A DNA stretch of 45,357 bases from Planctomycetaceae bacterium (GTDB taxonomy: Bacteria; Planctomycetota; Planctomycetia; Pirellulales; Pirellulaceae): NCBI GenBank assembly GCA_002717145.1, contig PBCP01000053.1, positions 1 through 45,357 on the forward strand. The letters are read 5' to 3'. A model generated the notes under the pieces. That model was not told where the DNA came from and made no database searches. It was given only the letters and a program-made list of their open reading frames with translations. Each line of letters begins with the position of its first letter. Within the stretch, counting starts at the first letter, position 1. Positions 43,772 to 45,357 of this stretch are shown here, piece by piece. The translations under genes were made by a program, and so were the position numbers.

Positions 43772-44740
43772 TTACTTTGCCGCAGGAATAGCCTCAGGTG
43801 TTGAGTCTGCGTCAGATTGTGTCAGCGACAGGGCACTCATAGGAGCGTTGATCGGCGGATGAGCATCGCCAATGAGAAGTTCAATGAAATTCTCTGTATT
43901 TGCGCCTAACTTAATATTTTCTCGATGGATGATTCCAACCGGACGAATTAAGGAACTAGTTTGAACCTGAACTGTCGTTAATGTTCCGGCTTCCACTTCT
44001 CGCTGAACATGAGCTTCAGGGAGAATGCTGAATCCGGCATTAATTTCAATCGCACGCTTGAGCGTTTCGATGTTGTCGAATTCCATGACGACGTTGGGGC
44101 ATGTGTTGGCGTCGGCTAGAACCCGGTTGATCTCCTGCCCAATTCGAAGGTTTTGATCAAATCCAATCATGTCGAATCCGTTTAGATCCTGCAGAGAGAT
44201 CGCATGATCTGAAGCCAAGGGGTGATCCGGAGCAATGACCACGGCCATTTGTTCTTCACGCCAGGGAATGACTGCGACAGTATGCGTTGCGGTTGGGTAA
44301 CTGAGTAATCCCAAATCTGCATCACCGGACTTCACCAGATTATAAACCTCACTTGGATGATGATAATCGAGTTGCACATGGATGTCCGGATTCAGTTCCG
44401 TAAATCGCTGGACAAACTGCTTCATATAGCTCAGACCTACCGAATAAATCGAAGCAACTTTGACGGTGTCCGCTGATTGGCTGTGTACATTATTCAGCCG
44501 GGCAACCAGCTCTTCGAATTGACGGACGAGCTTGACACAATGGTCGAAACAGACCTTTCCTTCTTCGGTGACAACGAATGGGCGTTTGGATCGGTCAAGA
44601 AGCTTCGTCCCAAAATGACTTTCAAGCTGATGAACGGTCTGGCTGGCAGCGGATTGTGTGATTCCGTTATCATCTGCCGCTTTCGAAAAACTACGACGCG
44701 TTACGACATCACAAAAAATTTTCAACGCACGGATTTGCAT
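43772..44740 (-). CDS. LysR-family transcriptional regulator upstream of gltB
   Basis: 322 residues. The N-terminal helix-turn-helix is typical: ALKIFCDVVTRRSFSKAADDNGITQSAASQTVHQLESHFGTKLLDRS. The effector domain starts near VKVASIYSVGLSYMKQF and ends around 300. A polar tail of ~25 residues rich in Ser, Asp and Ala follows and is not part of the usual fold. It points the same way as gltBD with a 32-nt gap, unlike the divergent arrangement of B. subtilis GltC. Control of the glt genes is plausible from position only. Confidence 0.92.
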   Translation of the reverse strand: MQIRALKIFCDVVTRRSFSKAADDNGITQSAASQTVHQLESHFGTKLLDRSKRPFVVTEEGKVCFDHCVKLVRQFEELVARLNNVHSQSADTVKVASIYSVGLSYMKQFVQRFTELNPDIHVQLDYHHPSEVYNLVKSGDADLGLLSYPTATHTVAVIPWREEQMAVVIAPDHPLASDHAISLQDLNGFDMIGFDQNLRIGQEINRVLADANTCPNVVMEFDNIETLKRAIEINAGFSILPEAHVQREVEAGTLTTVQVQTSSLIRPVGIIHRENIKLGANTENFIELLIGDAHPPINAPMSALSLTQSDADSTPEAIPAAK

Positions 44741-45082
44741 ATCAACGTCGACCTATTTCAAACTCAAGGATTCCGTTTTCTACTGAAAACCCAGAATCCT
44801 GAGAAAAACTCTCTAATATAAAGGCCACTAATACTTGTGGGCAATCTTCTAAATTATCTCTCTAAAAGAGGATAGTCAACGGGATAAAGCCTATATTTAA
44901 GTGTTTCGAAGGCTTTATTAGAAAAACTTATGGAGGTGGGGCCGGGAGGATAGTACTTTGTGGAGAATATTCTTCCACGACGGAGTATTTCTGCGAAGAG
45001 ACCTTTGGAGAGGGGATTCCACTTGCACATCGCTAACGGTAGCTGGATCCGTTGACACCGGATTCGTGATTTTATAGCAACG
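44741..45082. other. 342-nt gap between LysR gene and amidohydrolase
   Basis: It contains the possible promoter at 44815-44844 and a stem-loop, ATAAAGCC (44884-44891) with GGCTTTAT (44911-44918), with a 19-nt loop and no T-tract. The remaining part (44920-45082) holds purine-rich stretches and no gene I can support. Confidence 0.5.
44815..44844 (-). promoter_or_regulatory. Possible promoter for the LysR-gltBD unit
   Basis: On the minus strand TTGCCC (44844-44839) and TATATT (44820-44815) are 18 nt apart, about 75 nt before the LysR start codon. Confidence 0.35.
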
Positions 45083-45357
45083 CTACTGCTTGGGAGGGTC
45101 TCGGTAATCCAGAGGTGGTTTTTGTCCGGGAACCATCAAAGTTTGATAGGGTTGCCCTCCCAGCCGCTGACGAAGCTCTGCCTGTGCAGCCTTCATGATT
45201 TCCGGCGAGGAAAGTAGGTCGTAGGCTGTCGCTGCGAGGACGCGCGACGCGAGATGCATCCCTTTACGTGCCACAGTGGTCCCTCCGCAGGCCACGGCTT
45301 GCCAACTATGCCCGGGTGTACCAGGTACAAAGCAGGCTGTATTAAATCCAGTGGTTG
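45083..45357 (-). CDS. C-terminal part of an M20-family amidohydrolase, cut by right edge
   Basis: The frame is open to the window edge; about 91 residues are seen. The sequence VPGTPGHSWQAVACGG followed by TTVARKGMHLASRVLAATAYDLL resembles the C-terminus of AbgB-like M20 peptidases/amidohydrolases; the His in GHSW is at a metal-ligand position of that family. Residues GGQPYQTLMVPGQKPPLDYRDP form the tail. Substrates of relatives include aminobenzoyl-glutamate and N-acyl amino acids. The N-terminal part and the start lie outside the window. Confidence 0.75.
   Translation of the reverse strand, partial: TTGFNTACFVPGTPGHSWQAVACGGTTVARKGMHLASRVLAATAYDLLSSPEIMKAAQAELRQRLGGQPYQTLMVPGQKPPLDYRDPPKQ

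Noticed and set aside
44918..45058. GTG-initiated minus-strand frame of 46 residues in the gap before the LysR gene
   Set aside because: No ribosome site, composition rich in Ser/Arg/Pro/His without pattern, and it ends inside a stem-loop; not enough to call a gene.
1..45357. CRISPR array, transposon, prophage, tRNA or rRNA
   Set aside because: No spaced direct repeats, transposase or phage genes, cloverleaf-like sequences or rRNA segments were noticed; nearly all DNA is used by ordinary genes.

Overview
The window looks like a chromosomal segment of a member of the Planctomycetota, probably a marine or brackish lineage with roughly balanced GC (judged by eye). The lineage call rests on gene families that are characteristic of that phylum: a DUF1549/DUF1553 cytochrome-like protein with CX4CH and CX2CH motifs, a WD40 protein with an N-terminal planctomycete-type cytochrome domain, a membrane serine/threonine kinase paired with an ECF sigma factor, a PQQ-type propeller protein, and a small exported protein with Met-Gly repeats. 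The exact genus cannot be fixed from the sequence. No rRNA, tRNA, CRISPR array, insertion sequence or prophage was seen.

Layout. 1-2133: an exported Met-Gly-rich protein (cut by the left edge) and an exported PQQ-propeller protein, both on the minus strand. 2152-16763: a plus-strand run of mostly housekeeping genes: membrane pyrophosphatase, RsfS, ArgRS, dGTPase-like HD hydrolase, membrane PIN/TRAM protein, UvrA, CrcB (stop/start overlap with uvrA), acetolactate synthase large subunit, and a dicarboxylate/amino acid symporter. 16760-30242: a minus-strand block holding a Kelch mutarotase, an FKBP isomerase followed by a glucose/sorbosone-dehydrogenase-like protein, the ECF sigma/kinase pair, a DUF1990 protein, a two-gene ABC-2 exporter, and the WD40-cytochrome plus DUF1549/DUF1553 pair. 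30448-33173: plus-strand divergent sigma factor, beta-CASP metallo-hydrolase and a GYF_2/zinc-ribbon membrane protein. 33205-45357: minus-strand four-gene ABC-2 cluster, then LysR regulator, gltB and gltD (nitrogen assimilation), and at the right edge the C-terminus of an M20 amidohydrolase.

How the genes work together. Clear units are uvrA-crcB (4-nt overlap), ECF-kinase (8-nt gap), fkbp-sugar dehydrogenase (27-nt gap), the two ABC operons, and LysR-gltB-gltD in one direction. Several membrane proteins (pyrophosphatase, symporter, one ABC permease) carry extra hydrophilic segments that would probably lie outside the cytoplasmic membrane; the ABC permease segment contains an EF-hand-like calcium loop.

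The most important anomaly is a single-base frameshift in a run of six G on the minus strand at 26937-26942, which splits the DUF1549/DUF1553 gene. No unmistakably new defence or mobile system was found; the strongest leads are the EF-hand ABC permease, the extended pyrophosphatase, the frameshift, a perfect CRP-type palindrome at 461-476, and a candidate 36-residue protein at 17995-18105.
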